DNA of 64,000 nt from Bacteriovoracaceae bacterium UBA3083 (GTDB lineage: Bacteria > Bdellovibrionota > Bacteriovoracia > Bacteriovoracales > Bacteriovoracaceae): the NCBI GenBank assembly GCA_002366565.1, contig DFBJ01000013.1, positions 676,956 through 740,955 on the forward strand, given 5' to 3'. A program made the position numbers and the translations under genes. Below are positions 1 to 8,617 of this stretch, piece by piece (the stretch's first letter is position 1; each line of letters starts with the position of its first letter). A model generated the notes under the pieces. That model saw only the letters and a program-made list of their open reading frames with translations. It had not been told where the DNA came from and did no database searches.

Positions 1-2585
1 ACAAGTAACATATACGTTAAAATAACAGCAAGTAAAAAGGCCTTCCCAAGTTCACGTGAAGACTCTGATTGATTTTCAGCATCTCCAGTATAGCTATACT
101 TGATGCTTGCAGGAAGGTTCGCTTCTTTAAACATTGAAGAAAGTTCCTTCATAACAGTACCAGTATTAGACTTAGCAAGATAACCATTTAGCTGAATGAT
201 ACTTTTCTTATCTCTTCTCTTTAGAGGTGATGTTGCTTCTGTAAACTGAACTTCTCCAAGCGAAGCAATAGGAATTAGTCCATCCTTTCCATGTATAAGA
301 AAAGAATCAAAGTCTTCTACATTTTTCTTGAACTCATTACCAAGAGTAATATTGATTCCATACTCTTCCCCATCTTCTTTGTAGACTGAATCATCGTTCC
401 CATTAACTAGGCCTCTAATGACTTGTCCAATTTGAATATTTGTAAGACCTTGCCTAATAATTTTTGATGAGTCAGGGTTAAACTGAACTTCCATCTTTGG
501 AACTCGATAAGAGCTTTGAACAGAACCAAAGTATCCACTATTTGCCATAATATCTTTCATCTTATCTGATGCTTCAATCATTTCTGGAAAACTAGCACCT
601 GTAACATCAATAGTGATATCACCAAGATTACTTGTATTTGACTTCCCTCCAGAAAGAGTTATTTCAGCCTCTGGTATTTTAGTTAGATCTACAAGTAATT
701 CACTCATTAGTACGTCATAACTCTTTGACCTTTTAGACGCTGGAACTAAACTTACATTTACTCTGGCTTTCTCTTCACCATCATAACCGATATCAGAAAG
801 TGTACTCTCAACCTCTGGGTACTCTTTTAATAATTCATCGATTTGCTTAACGACATCACCAGTTTTCTCAACAGGTGTTCCATCTGGCATAACAATAGAA
901 ACATCATAACTATCACGATCTGATTTTGGTACGAACTCTGATCCAAGTCTAGAACCTGAAAATGAAATTGACATAAATACAACAATAGCAATGATTGCAG
1001 ATAGGATTGGCCAATTCATCATTTTATCGAAGAACCATTTATATTGTACAGTAATCCATCCAATAATTTTGTCAGTAAATTTTGCGACATATGGAAAGGG
1101 CCCCTTCAATGTCTCAGGATCTTTAAGTAGTATTGAACACAACATAGGAGTTAATGTTACAGACGCAATGATTGAGAATATTGTCGCGTAAACAACAGTC
1201 ATCCCAAACTGAACCATAAATTGACCAACAATCCCCCCCATAAAAGCGAGAGGAGTAAAAACAACAAGGTTTGTACCAGAAGAAGCAAATATAGCGAGAA
1301 GAACTTCCTTTGTACCATCAATAGCAGCATTTTGAGGGTCTTTCCCCATTCCTAAATGTTTATAAATACTTTCAATTATAATTAATGCATTCGCAATAAG
1401 TGTCCCTAAACAAGTACCAAAAGCTAATAATGTCATCATATTAATTGAATAATTAGACATATCCATTATGAAGAATGTTGAAATGATTGAAGTCGGAATA
1501 ACAACTGCAGCAATAACAGCACCTCTCCAGTCACCTAAAAAGACTAATAAAATAACAATAGTAAGAACAATACCAAGTAAAATACTTTCAATAGTTCCAA
1601 CAGTATTATCTAAAGTGATTCTAGTCGTATCAACAGCAACATCTAACTTCATACCTTCAGGAAGTTCTGTCTTAATCACCTCAAGATCAGTCTTTAAATT
1701 TTTAACAATTTTTACTGCATCACCATCAGATAGTTTTTTAACTGCTATACCTACAGTATCTTTTCCATTGAATCTCGCTATAGAGTCCACATCTTTATAA
1801 CTGTCTGTAACAAGCCCTACTGAAGATAACTTAATTGTTCTTCCTTCCCTAGATACAATTGGTAGATTCTTAATATCCTCAACGCTTGAAAACTCTCCTA
1901 CAAACCTTACACTTACTTTAGAGTCTTTCTTATTGATTGACCCACCAGGAACATTCAAATTCTTTCTTGCCATTGAATTAATAACATCTTCAATAGATAA
2001 GTAATTTTGAATTAAAAGGTTATTATCTAGCTCTACATTGATTTCTCTTTCTCTACCACCAAAGATATCAACAGTTGCAACTCCGTTAATAGCAGAGAGT
2101 CTTGTTTTTAGCTTTTTATCTGCAAACTCATAAAGTTCTGTTAGAGAGTGATTATCACTCATAAGAGACAAGTTCACTATTGGTTGAATTAGTGGGTCAA
2201 ATTTAGCAATAATTGGTCTATCAGCTCCATCAGGAAAGTCATTTATTATGGCCTCTACCTTATCTTTAACTTCAATAGACTTTATATTCACATCTGCTTC
2301 TATAAGGAATTGAATAGTAACAACACCAAAGCTATCCCTAGCTTCAGACATAATCTTTTTAATCTGAGAAATCTCAGAAACTGCATCTTCAATTCTTTTT
2401 AAAACCTGAGTCTCAATCTCTTCAGGTGAAGCACCACCATAGACAGTCTGAACTGTAATAATAGGAAACTCTACCTTAGGAGTAGGTTCAATAATAAGGT
2501 TACCAACAGAAACAAGACCCATCACCATAAAGATGGCGATAAAAATGATTGTTGTCGCTGGGCGTTTTACAAATACTTCAATCAT
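1..2585 (-). CDS. RND-family efflux permease, HAE1/AcrB-like, cut by the window edge
   Basis: This is an inner-membrane pump subunit of a tripartite exporter. I translated it by hand from the ATG at 2585, which follows a GGAG Shine-Dalgarno; about 861 residues are present and the C-terminus lies outside the window. It begins MIEVFVKRPATT, as RND permeases do, followed by the first periplasmic porter domain (about 30-330), TM segments from about 335, then GGIVGQFMVQFGMTV and TLTPMLC, and a second porter domain. In TM4, AcrB has the proton-relay pair DD before AIVVVEN; here the aligned pair is Ala398-Asn399 (IANALIIIES). Both acids are therefore missing. It is the last gene of the marR-tolC-adaptor-permease operon. 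Substrate is unknown. The family call is firm; the energy source is open. Confidence 0.93.
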   Translation of the reverse strand, partial: MIEVFVKRPATTIIFIAIFMVMGLVSVGNLIIEPTPKVEFPIITVQTVYGGASPEEIETQVLKRIEDAVSEISQIKKIMSEARDSFGVVTIQFLIEADVNIKSIEVKDKVEAIINDFPDGADRPIIAKFDPLIQPIVNLSLMSDNHSLTELYEFADKKLKTRLSAINGVATVDIFGGREREINVELDNNLLIQNYLSIEDVINSMARKNLNVPGGSINKKDSKVSVRFVGEFSSVEDIKNLPIVSREGRTIKLSSVGLVTDSYKDVDSIARFNGKDTVGIAVKKLSDGDAVKIVKNLKTDLEVIKTELPEGMKLDVAVDTTRITLDNTVGTIESILLGIVLTIVILLVFLGDWRGAVIAAVVIPTSIISTFFIMDMSNYSINMMTLLAFGTCLGTLIANALIIIESIYKHLGMGKDPQNAAIDGTKEVLLAIFASSGTNLVVFTPLAFMGGIVGQFMVQFGMTVVYATIFSIIASVTLTPMLCSILLKDPETLKGPFPYVAKFTDKIIGWITVQYKWFFDKMMNWPILSAIIAIVVFMSISFSGSRLGSEFVPKSDRDSYDVSIVMPDGTPVEKTGDVVKQIDELLKEYPEVESTLSDIGYDGEEKARVNVSLVPASKRSKSYDVLMSELLVDLTKIPEAEITLSGGKSNTSNLGDITIDVTGASFPEMIEASDKMKDIMANSGYFGSVQSSYRVPKMEVQFNPDSSKIIRQGLTNIQIGQVIRGLVNGNDDSVYKEDGEEYGINITLGNEFKKNVEDFDSFLIHGKDGLIPIASLGEVQFTEATSPLKRRDKKSIIQLNGYLAKSNTGTVMKELSSMFKEANLPASIKYSYTGDAENQSESSRELGKAFLLAVILTYMLL

Positions 2586-2588
2586 AAT

Positions 2589-3251
2589 TTACTCCGCTCT
2601 CTTAACTACTAAAACTTTCTGTTGATCTTTCAAGTACCTCTGGTCACTGACAACAACTTCGTCCCCAGAACTTACACCATCTTTAATGGCATAATACTCA
2701 TCATTATTACCTGCAAGAGTGACATCTTTGATCTCAACTTTATTTTTATTTTTTACAATATAAATATGTGGATTCCCTCCACGTGTTGAGACTGCAGATC
2801 GACTTACCACGACTGAATTTTTCAGATGACCAACTTCAACTTGAATAACTAATGATTTAGTAGAATCAATATTTTTTGAAAAAGTTACCTCTACAGAATA
2901 AAGTCCTGATAATTGATCTACATCTCTAGAGATGAAAGTTATTCTTCCATTATAGATTTCATTATCTTTTGTAATTCTAGCGATTGCTCCTACTTCCAAT
3001 TTGTCTGCCACTCGTGGTGCAACTAGGGACTTAACAACTTTTCCATTAGCCTTAACTCCTGTGACAGTTACTGTATTTGAAAGAGATCTCTCTTCTGCGA
3101 CTTCAGTATAAACAGGAACTCCACTCTCATTCCAGTACTTATATAACGTAGGAACGTCTTTACTTTTTGCAATCTTTACTTGTTCTGCCTTCCATAGAAG
3201 ACTACCTATATATAAGGCCGCTATAGCAGCGACAAAGATGATTCTTTTCAT
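2589..3251 (-). CDS. Truncated-type membrane-fusion (HlyD/MFP) adaptor protein
   Basis: This is the periplasmic adaptor of the RND pump, 220 residues long, against a usual 350-400. Residues 5-20 form a signal-anchor helix. Residues about 44-65 (PVYTEVAEERSLSNTVTVTG) match the first strand of the membrane-proximal domain. The chain then passes directly into the beta-barrel strand (VADKLEVGAIARI) and the C-terminal membrane-proximal domain (VVVSRSAV, IYIVKN, GDEVVVSDQ). The barrel-sandwich (lipoyl) and helical-hairpin domains that normally lie between are absent. The start ATG overlaps the stop of the TolC-like gene (TAATG), so the two are translationally coupled. The clean N-terminal anchor argues against a missed upstream start. 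Confidence 0.85.
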   Translation of the reverse strand: MKRIIFVAAIAALYIGSLLWKAEQVKIAKSKDVPTLYKYWNESGVPVYTEVAEERSLSNTVTVTGVKANGKVVKSLVAPRVADKLEVGAIARITKDNEIYNGRITFISRDVDQLSGLYSVEVTFSKNIDSTKSLVIQVEVGHLKNSVVVSRSAVSTRGGNPHIYIVKNKNKVEIKDVTLAGNNDEYYAIKDGVSSGDEVVVSDQRYLKDQQKVLVVKRAE

Positions 3252-4537
3252 TACTCACCTCTCCCTGTATTTTTTGTTACAATACGCTCGATATCAATAT
3301 TAGTATTTAAAAGCTCAAGCTTTGTTCCCGCGTAGTTGATTCTATTATTTGTAAGTAAAAGTTCACTATCATTTAATTGAAGTTGTGACACTCCTCCAGT
3401 TGCAAAAGCTCCAAGAGATACCTTGTAAGATGAGAGAGCTAAATCTATTGCTTTTTTCTCTGACTCTAATTTTCTTTCTAAGCTTTCTTTTTGTTTTATT
3501 AATTTACGTAGCTGAATTCTTTGATTTCTTTCTTCTTGATCTAATTGTAATCTAGCAATACGTGATTCAACTTTTCTGACTTGGACAGCATCATTCTTTC
3601 CACCACCAAAAGGCCATTCGAAGTTAAACATGACACCAAAAGCAAAGTCTTCTTGCTCTTTAATCTTATCTCCAAGGAACCCATCTTTATAATTAGATGG
3701 TGTAAAGCTAGCAAACGCACTCAATGTAGGCATACGATTTGCTTTTTCGTTTTCAATCGATAAATCTCTAAGCTTTAAATTTTCTTTCAGGATAGTAATA
3801 TTTAAATTATCAATTACATTTATATCTTTTGTATTGTTAACAATAGACACTTCTTGAAGAGACTTTTTTTCTAGAACAATTTCACTGCCTTCATCAATTG
3901 CTAAGAAGTTCATTAAATCAAACTTTGCAATCCTTAAATTCTTCTCTGAATCTATTAGAAAAGGTCTTCTACTTGCAATATCTGCTTGCATCTTTAAATT
4001 ATCATTACGACTAATTCTTCCGTAAGAAACCCTCTTCTCTAATGTTTTCTTATTTTCATTTGCATTCTTAAATGACTCTTTTGAAACACGTAGAAGGTCA
4101 TTGCTAAATAAAGCTCTGTAATAGAGTTTTCTAGCGATGTTTTTCACTTCAGCTTTTGTAGCTAAAGATTTTGTCTTACTGATTTCTTTACTTACTTTAG
4201 CAATATCAATTCCAGAGCTAATTCTTCCAAAAGTATATATAGGTTGAGAAAGAGAAACTGATCCTCTTTCATTCCATTGATAAGCATATGGAAGAATACT
4301 CCCCTTACCACTTGTTTTTGTTAATTGTGCCTGTATAGCGAACGTTGGAAATAGATTTGATACGGCAGAGTCTATCTTAGACTGTGCAATTTCTATCTCT
4401 GCTTGAGATATCCCCATTGCCTCATTTCTCTCTAAGGCCATTGCTATGACTTTTTCTTCATTAAGACTCACAACTTCAGCAGAGACAGTACTCGTCACCA
4501 TGATAGCTAAAGTCATGATTAAGTTAATCTTCCTCAT
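3251..4537 (-). CDS. TolC-like outer-membrane efflux channel
   Basis: This is the outer-membrane channel of the tripartite pump, 428 residues. It has a signal peptide (cleavage after TVSA, about residue 20) and two long repeats of amphipathic coiled-coil helices (about 25-215 and 235-425), the OEP architecture. Typical features are LNEEKVIAMALERN near the start, the beta-strand segment GSVSLSQPIYTFGRI and its second-half counterpart FAFGVMFNFEWPFGGG. Its start (ATG with a GAGGGGG Shine-Dalgarno) lies 14 nt inside the end of marR, and its stop overlaps the adaptor gene. A MarR-controlled pump operon is therefore the natural reading. Confidence 0.9.
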   Translation of the reverse strand: MRKINLIMTLAIMVTSTVSAEVVSLNEEKVIAMALERNEAMGISQAEIEIAQSKIDSAVSNLFPTFAIQAQLTKTSGKGSILPYAYQWNERGSVSLSQPIYTFGRISSGIDIAKVSKEISKTKSLATKAEVKNIARKLYYRALFSNDLLRVSKESFKNANENKKTLEKRVSYGRISRNDNLKMQADIASRRPFLIDSEKNLRIAKFDLMNFLAIDEGSEIVLEKKSLQEVSIVNNTKDINVIDNLNITILKENLKLRDLSIENEKANRMPTLSAFASFTPSNYKDGFLGDKIKEQEDFAFGVMFNFEWPFGGGKNDAVQVRKVESRIARLQLDQEERNQRIQLRKLIKQKESLERKLESEKKAIDLALSSYKVSLGAFATGGVSQLQLNDSELLLTNNRINYAGTKLELLNTNIDIERIVTKNTGRGE

Positions 4538-4991
4538 GTATTCCCCCTCTACTCATACATGACTCTATATACTCGAGCTGCTCTATGAGTGTTGTTTTTT
4601 CTTCTTCTGAAAATTTTGACATTATTTCATTCGTCATTGATATGTATTTAGGTAGAACCTGATCTATGACTTCGATGGCCTTAGCAGAAAGAGCTAACTT
4701 TCTTGCTCTTGAGTCCTCTGGGTCAATAGTTCTGTCTATAAATCCTGCTGACTCTAACCTTGATATTAGTCCTGAGATATTTGCCTTTGATACGAAGAGC
4801 TCATCTGCAATCTCTGTTGCGTTTAGCGCGTTGTGAGATGAGTACTTTATAACTAGTAGAACATCGAGTTGTGGCTTAGTTAAAGAATAGGCTTCCATTG
4901 AAACTGCAACCATCTTCTCTAAGCTTCTTACCGTTCTAGACATCTTAGCGATTATATTAATATCTCTATCTTCAAATTTTAATCTGCTCAT
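4524..4991 (-). CDS. MarR-family transcriptional regulator
   Basis: This 155-residue protein has the winged-helix layout of MarR. It has an N-terminal helix pair for dimerisation, a recognition region (LNATEIADELFVSKANISGL, then ISRLESAGFIDR) at about 60-100, the wing with DPEDSRARKLALSAKA at about 103-118, and C-terminal dimer helices. DPEDxRxxxLxLT-like wings are diagnostic. It leads the efflux operon and probably represses it: two copies of TAGTTAACAT lie 20 bp apart just upstream. The ATG has an AAGGTG Shine-Dalgarno. The effector is probably a pump substrate (inference). Confidence 0.92.
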   Translation of the reverse strand: MSRLKFEDRDINIIAKMSRTVRSLEKMVAVSMEAYSLTKPQLDVLLVIKYSSHNALNATEIADELFVSKANISGLISRLESAGFIDRTIDPEDSRARKLALSAKAIEVIDQVLPKYISMTNEIMSKFSEEEKTTLIEQLEYIESCMSRGGIHEED

Positions 4992-5000
4992 ATTTCACCT

Positions 5001-5030
5001 TAGTTAACATATTAACCATATAGTTAACAT
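5001..5030. promoter_or_regulatory. Probable MarR operator upstream of the efflux operon
   Basis: TAGTTAACAT occurs at 5001-5010 and again at 5021-5030, in the same orientation and exactly 20 bp (about two helical turns) apart. Between them a near-palindrome GTTAACATATTAAC is formed. The pair sits 10-40 bp before the marR start codon, where a minus-strand promoter must lie (TTGTCT at about 5046-5051 is a possible -35). MarR autoregulation from such sites is usual; binding by this MarR is inferred. Confidence 0.55.
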
Positions 5031-5133
5031 ACGAACTAATTTGAGACAATAGTATTTTTTCTAAAAAATAGGTACATTAGTTAAACAATCTGTGAATACA
5101 ATAAGTTAGGTGACTTAAGTTATTGAGGAGACC

Positions 5134-5835
5134 TTAGAGAAACTCTTCTAAAGTCTTATAGTCTCCAGTCCTGATAACTGAAGTGTTTGCCTTTTTAATC
5201 TTATCCATAATAGATGGGTCTAATCTCTTATTAATATGAATCCAATTTGGCTGTAGATTGATTGTAAATATATTGAACTTTTCCACTGCATTTACATCCT
5301 GCAGTTTAATGAAGTATTCAAATGCAGCTGATGAAATAACAGCAATATCTATTCTGTTTAAAAGAAGCATATTAAATACTTTACTGTAGTCTTGAAGAAA
5401 AACGACACCAGGCTTTTTTAACTTATCAAACTCTTCAGAGTATCTAGCTCCTCGAATAAGTCCAATTTTCTTCTCACCTATATCTTTAAGAGAGCTTAAG
5501 TGTAGGTTCTTTAAACTAACCATATAGTTATAATTTCCGAGGGTTGGAGCTAATTTATTGAAGTAACCATCATACTTGGATGAAGGATAGAAGACGGCAA
5601 AGTCAACTTCTCCATCGCTAAGAAGCTTGATCGCTCGAGCATACGGTACAAGGCTATAATCGAACTTAAGGCCAGACTCTTTCTCTATTTTTCGACATAG
5701 CTTATAAACAACCCCATCTAGCTCACCTTTATCATTTATATAACTAAAGGGAGCGATATCGAATAAAGCAACTTTTACATCAGAGTATGCATATGTTGAG
5801 AATAAAAATGATAATAGGAATAAAAATACTTTCAA
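5134..5835 (-). CDS. Periplasmic substrate-binding protein, SBP_bac_3-like
   Basis: This 233-residue exported protein has a signal peptide (cleavage after AYS, about residue 18). The mature start VKVALFDIAPFSYINDKGELDG is typical of family-3 solute-binding proteins. It continues with GVVYKLCRKIEKESGLKFDY, ARAIKLLSDGEVDFAVF and a late KIGLIRG hinge region. No ABC permease or ATPase is adjacent, so it may be an orphan binding or sensing protein. The start is a TTG with a GAGG Shine-Dalgarno 5 nt upstream; no ATG would retain the whole signal peptide. The ligand cannot be read from the sequence. Confidence 0.8.
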   Translation of the reverse strand: MKVFLFLLSFLFSTYAYSDVKVALFDIAPFSYINDKGELDGVVYKLCRKIEKESGLKFDYSLVPYARAIKLLSDGEVDFAVFYPSSKYDGYFNKLAPTLGNYNYMVSLKNLHLSSLKDIGEKKIGLIRGARYSEEFDKLKKPGVVFLQDYSKVFNMLLLNRIDIAVISSAAFEYFIKLQDVNAVEKFNIFTINLQPNWIHINKRLDPSIMDKIKKANTSVIRTGDYKTLEEFL

Positions 5836-5934
5836 GTAAGCCTCAAAGTAAAAGACAGCTTCTTCAGTCTAACATAAAATCAAAACTCATTCTATGAAGA
5901 TCAGTTGATACTTAGGAAAGAAATTAAGAAAAAA

Positions 5935-7104
5935 TCAAACTTTCCGTTTTATACCTATGTAATATAAAAGAAATGTTAATAAATTGAATATAAGTATTGT
6001 TATTACCATTGGATAGGCTGTGCCATTTGAAAATACAGTGACAAGAACAGAACCCAGAGAAGATATACAAAACTGAATACTCCCCATCATTGCAGAAGCA
6101 ACAGCAGCTCTCTCATGTTGAAACTCAAGCGCCTTGGCAGTTATATTTGGCATGATAAAGCCAATCGACCCAATCGTGCAGATTAGAGAAATCATGAAGT
6201 AAGGAAGCTCTAATTTAAAGAAAATTGAAAGTGAAGTACATGCTGCGGCTACAAATGCTGCAACAACGGCCTTACTAAGAATTGCATCAATAGTATGTGT
6301 ATTCAACAGTCTCGCATTTATCTGAGAACAGATTATAAAAGCAAGAGCGTTTGAACCAAACAATATGGGATAAGTCGTTGCAGATACTTTAAAGATATTT
6401 AAGAATACAAATGCTGATCCAGCAATATATGAAAACATCCCCGCAGAAATTGTCCCACACACTAATGTTGCAATCATAAACTGCTTATCCTTAAGCAAAT
6501 GGAAGTAATTAAAAAAACCAGTTTTTATTGGAATACTTTTTTTCAGCGTTTCAGGGACTTTGAAGAAAGAACCAAGGAACGTAAAAAAACCAAACAAAGC
6601 AAGAAAGATAAAAATCATTCTCCAATTTGAGAGAAGAAGGATTTGTGTCCCAAGTAATGGAGCAACTATTGGAGCAGCACCCATTATCAAAATAACAAGA
6701 GAGAAGACTTTTGCAGCTTCTCTTGGCTCAAACATATCTCTAATTATTGCTCTCGTAATTACCATTCCGACACAAGACCCAAGAGCTTGGATGAAACGTA
6801 AGACAATTAATGACTCAAGATTTTTTGCATATGAAATTAAAACTGAAGTAAGTATAAAGATAACAATTCCAGTCAGTAATGGTTTTTTTCTACCGTACTT
6901 GTCTGAAATAGGACCATAGATAAGTTGACCCACTGATAAACCCGCAAGAAAAGAAGTCAATGAATACTGAACATCAGATGTAGGTACTGACAGGTCCTTA
7001 CCTATCTCCAAAAAAGCAGGAAGATAGAGGTCTATAGTCATGGGCCCAAAAGCAGCAAGGGCACCTAAAGTTAAAAGAAGTGATTTTTCGATAGATTTGG
7101 ACAT
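5935..7104 (-). CDS. MFS multidrug transporter, Bcr/CflA type
   Basis: This is a 389-residue, 12-TM major facilitator of the Bcr/CflA drug-resistance branch. Evidence includes the N-terminal motif DLYLPAFLEIGKDL in TM1, motif A as GPISDKYGRKKPLL between TM2 and TM3, the TM4 region RFIQALGSCVGMVITRAIIRD, and motif C-like MGAAPIVAPLLG in TM5. These are characteristic of proton-driven exporters of bicyclomycin, chloramphenicol or florfenicol-type compounds. It stands alone between convergently and codirectionally placed single genes. The real substrate is unknown. Confidence 0.92.
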   Translation of the reverse strand: MSKSIEKSLLLTLGALAAFGPMTIDLYLPAFLEIGKDLSVPTSDVQYSLTSFLAGLSVGQLIYGPISDKYGRKKPLLTGIVIFILTSVLISYAKNLESLIVLRFIQALGSCVGMVITRAIIRDMFEPREAAKVFSLVILIMGAAPIVAPLLGTQILLLSNWRMIFIFLALFGFFTFLGSFFKVPETLKKSIPIKTGFFNYFHLLKDKQFMIATLVCGTISAGMFSYIAGSAFVFLNIFKVSATTYPILFGSNALAFIICSQINARLLNTHTIDAILSKAVVAAFVAAACTSLSIFFKLELPYFMISLICTIGSIGFIMPNITAKALEFQHERAAVASAMMGSIQFCISSLGSVLVTVFSNGTAYPMVITILIFNLLTFLLYYIGIKRKV

Positions 7105-7169
7105 GGTGCAAGATTACTCCTGAAGCAGTACCAAGACTAGGTAAAAAAAAGTAAAATTTTTCTTAAATG

Positions 7170-7661
7170 TTAAACAGTTTTTCTAGCCCTAAATAACTCC
7201 TTAGCATCCTTTCTTCGCACATAGAGAGTTTTAGAAACAATAGCTACCACATTATCTTTACTATCAAGAACCTCAATCTCGTACTTAGGCTCAATACTAA
7301 ATGAAGCAAGGCACTTCTTTTTAATACTTTCAATTTCTTCAAGTGCAACTTTAAATATCGCCCTAACTTCTCCCTTTGCAGGCCTAAGGTACTGAATAGA
7401 AGCGCTCTTATCCCAAATAATATGGTCTTTTTTTAGGTGGTGAAGAAGGATAAACATTAAGAATGGATCGCACATTGAGTAAAGTGAGCCACCAAAGTGT
7501 GTTCCAACATAGTTTGTATTAAAAAATCGATGCTTCATCCTCGTCTCTACTACTGTAAAGTCTTTATTTACAGACTTAACATAGATCCCTGCCCCAAAGT
7601 AAGGAGGCCAAAACCTTATCAACTTCATTACGCTACGTGGCTCAACAAACTTTACTAACAC
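7170..7661 (-). CDS. Hotdog-fold thioesterase-like protein, DUF4442 family
   Basis: This 163-residue protein matches the DUF4442 hotdog family. It has FWPPYFGAGI near the N-terminus, the helix/turn NYVGTHFGGSLYSMCDPF that carries the usual catalytic or CoA-binding region, and a closing strand DNVVAIVSKTLYVRRK. Such proteins are thought to act on acyl-CoA or related thioesters; activity here is inferred. I chose the GTG at 7661 because AGAGG lies 5 nt upstream; an internal ATG at 7628 has no comparable site. The gene is divergent from the outer-membrane-type gene at 7721 with only 59 bp between. Confidence 0.8.
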   Translation of the reverse strand: MLVKFVEPRSVMKLIRFWPPYFGAGIYVKSVNKDFTVVETRMKHRFFNTNYVGTHFGGSLYSMCDPFLMFILLHHLKKDHIIWDKSASIQYLRPAKGEVRAIFKVALEEIESIKKKCLASFSIEPKYEIEVLDSKDNVVAIVSKTLYVRRKDAKELFRARKTV

Positions 7662-7708
7662 AAAAACCTCTACTCATTTTATACTTTCAAAAAACGTATT
7701 TATCTTAC

Positions 7709-7714
7709 TATAAT
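7709..7714 (+). promoter_or_regulatory. -10 box of a probable leaderless transcript
   Basis: A perfect TATAAT ends 6 nt before the ATG at 7721, which would put transcription start on the A of the start codon. There is no Shine-Dalgarno. The -35 is weak (TTTCAA at 18 bp spacing). Confidence 0.5.
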
Positions 7715-7720
7715 GCAGCT

Positions 7721-8617
7721 ATGAAATTTATCATTCTTTTATTTTTATTCAGCAATACCTACGCTTTTGAGTACTTAAGCATTCTTCCTAAACTAGAAAA
7801 GGGACAGAAGGTACTTACATTCTCCTCAGGTCTATATTCGCAAGAAAAGACATATGAGAAAGACTCTCAAGTTATAGACTTAACAAATCAAGAAGGTTAT
7901 CTACAGAAGTTTACTTATCAAAAGGCCCACAGTGATAGATTCAGCTATGAAATTGAATTTAGTGTTCTAGTTGCAGGTAAATATAATGAAACATACTCTG
8001 GGGATTTAAGCTTTATAGATGATAAAAAACATAGCAGCTATGGACTAAGAGAACCTCTCTTTAAATCATACTATTGGTTAGAGAGTCCGAAAGCAAACTT
8101 CAATCATATACTCTTTGCTTCTTTTAGACCTAAATTAACAGAGCCTAAGGCGCATGAGTTTTATAGTGGTAGAAATGAGATCACTTTAAGTTACTTGTAT
8201 ATTTATCAAGATAAACATTTCGAAGTTAGTGGTGAGTTATTTTCAACATTATATGGAAAAAAAGAAATCGTACTAGACTCTGGTGCTGAAGATACAATTG
8301 AAAGCTTCACAGAAGTAGGACTAAAATTTAATCCAGGAATAATTCTAGACAACTTCTCCATCCATATTTTATCAACTTACTCCTCTATGACTGACTACAA
8401 TACAGCAAATAAAGACTTTCAAAGAAGTAGTGATAAAGGATACGCAGTAGAAATTGGTGTTCGAACAAACTGGAAGTATTCAAAAAATAAAGGGCTTACT
8501 TTTAGTTATTTAGAAAGAGAGACTTACTTTAATTCAATTGAAGAAGATATAACTAGAAACATTGAATATGAAGATGATAGTGAAGAATATATGTTAAGTT
8601 GGTGGATACTCCTATGA
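7721..8617 (+). CDS. Exported, probably outer-membrane beta-barrel protein
   Basis: This 298-residue protein has a short signal peptide (MKFIILLFLFSNTYA, cleavage about residue 15) followed by alternating aromatic and hydrophobic strands (FSYEIEFSVLVAGKY, FSIHILSTYSS, GLTFSYLERETYF), as in small outer-membrane barrels. It ends in hydrophobic residues (SWWILL). I do not recognise the family. A longer frame opens at 7637, but the signal peptide and a TATAAT placed 6 nt before the codon favour 7721. Its stop overlaps the start of the PAP2 gene (ATGA), so the pair is an operon and may act together on lipids at the envelope. Confidence 0.7.
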   Translation: MKFIILLFLFSNTYAFEYLSILPKLEKGQKVLTFSSGLYSQEKTYEKDSQVIDLTNQEGYLQKFTYQKAHSDRFSYEIEFSVLVAGKYNETYSGDLSFIDDKKHSSYGLREPLFKSYYWLESPKANFNHILFASFRPKLTEPKAHEFYSGRNEITLSYLYIYQDKHFEVSGELFSTLYGKKEIVLDSGAEDTIESFTEVGLKFNPGIILDNFSIHILSTYSSMTDYNTANKDFQRSSDKGYAVEIGVRTNWKYSKNKGLTFSYLERETYFNSIEEDITRNIEYEDDSEEYMLSWWILL

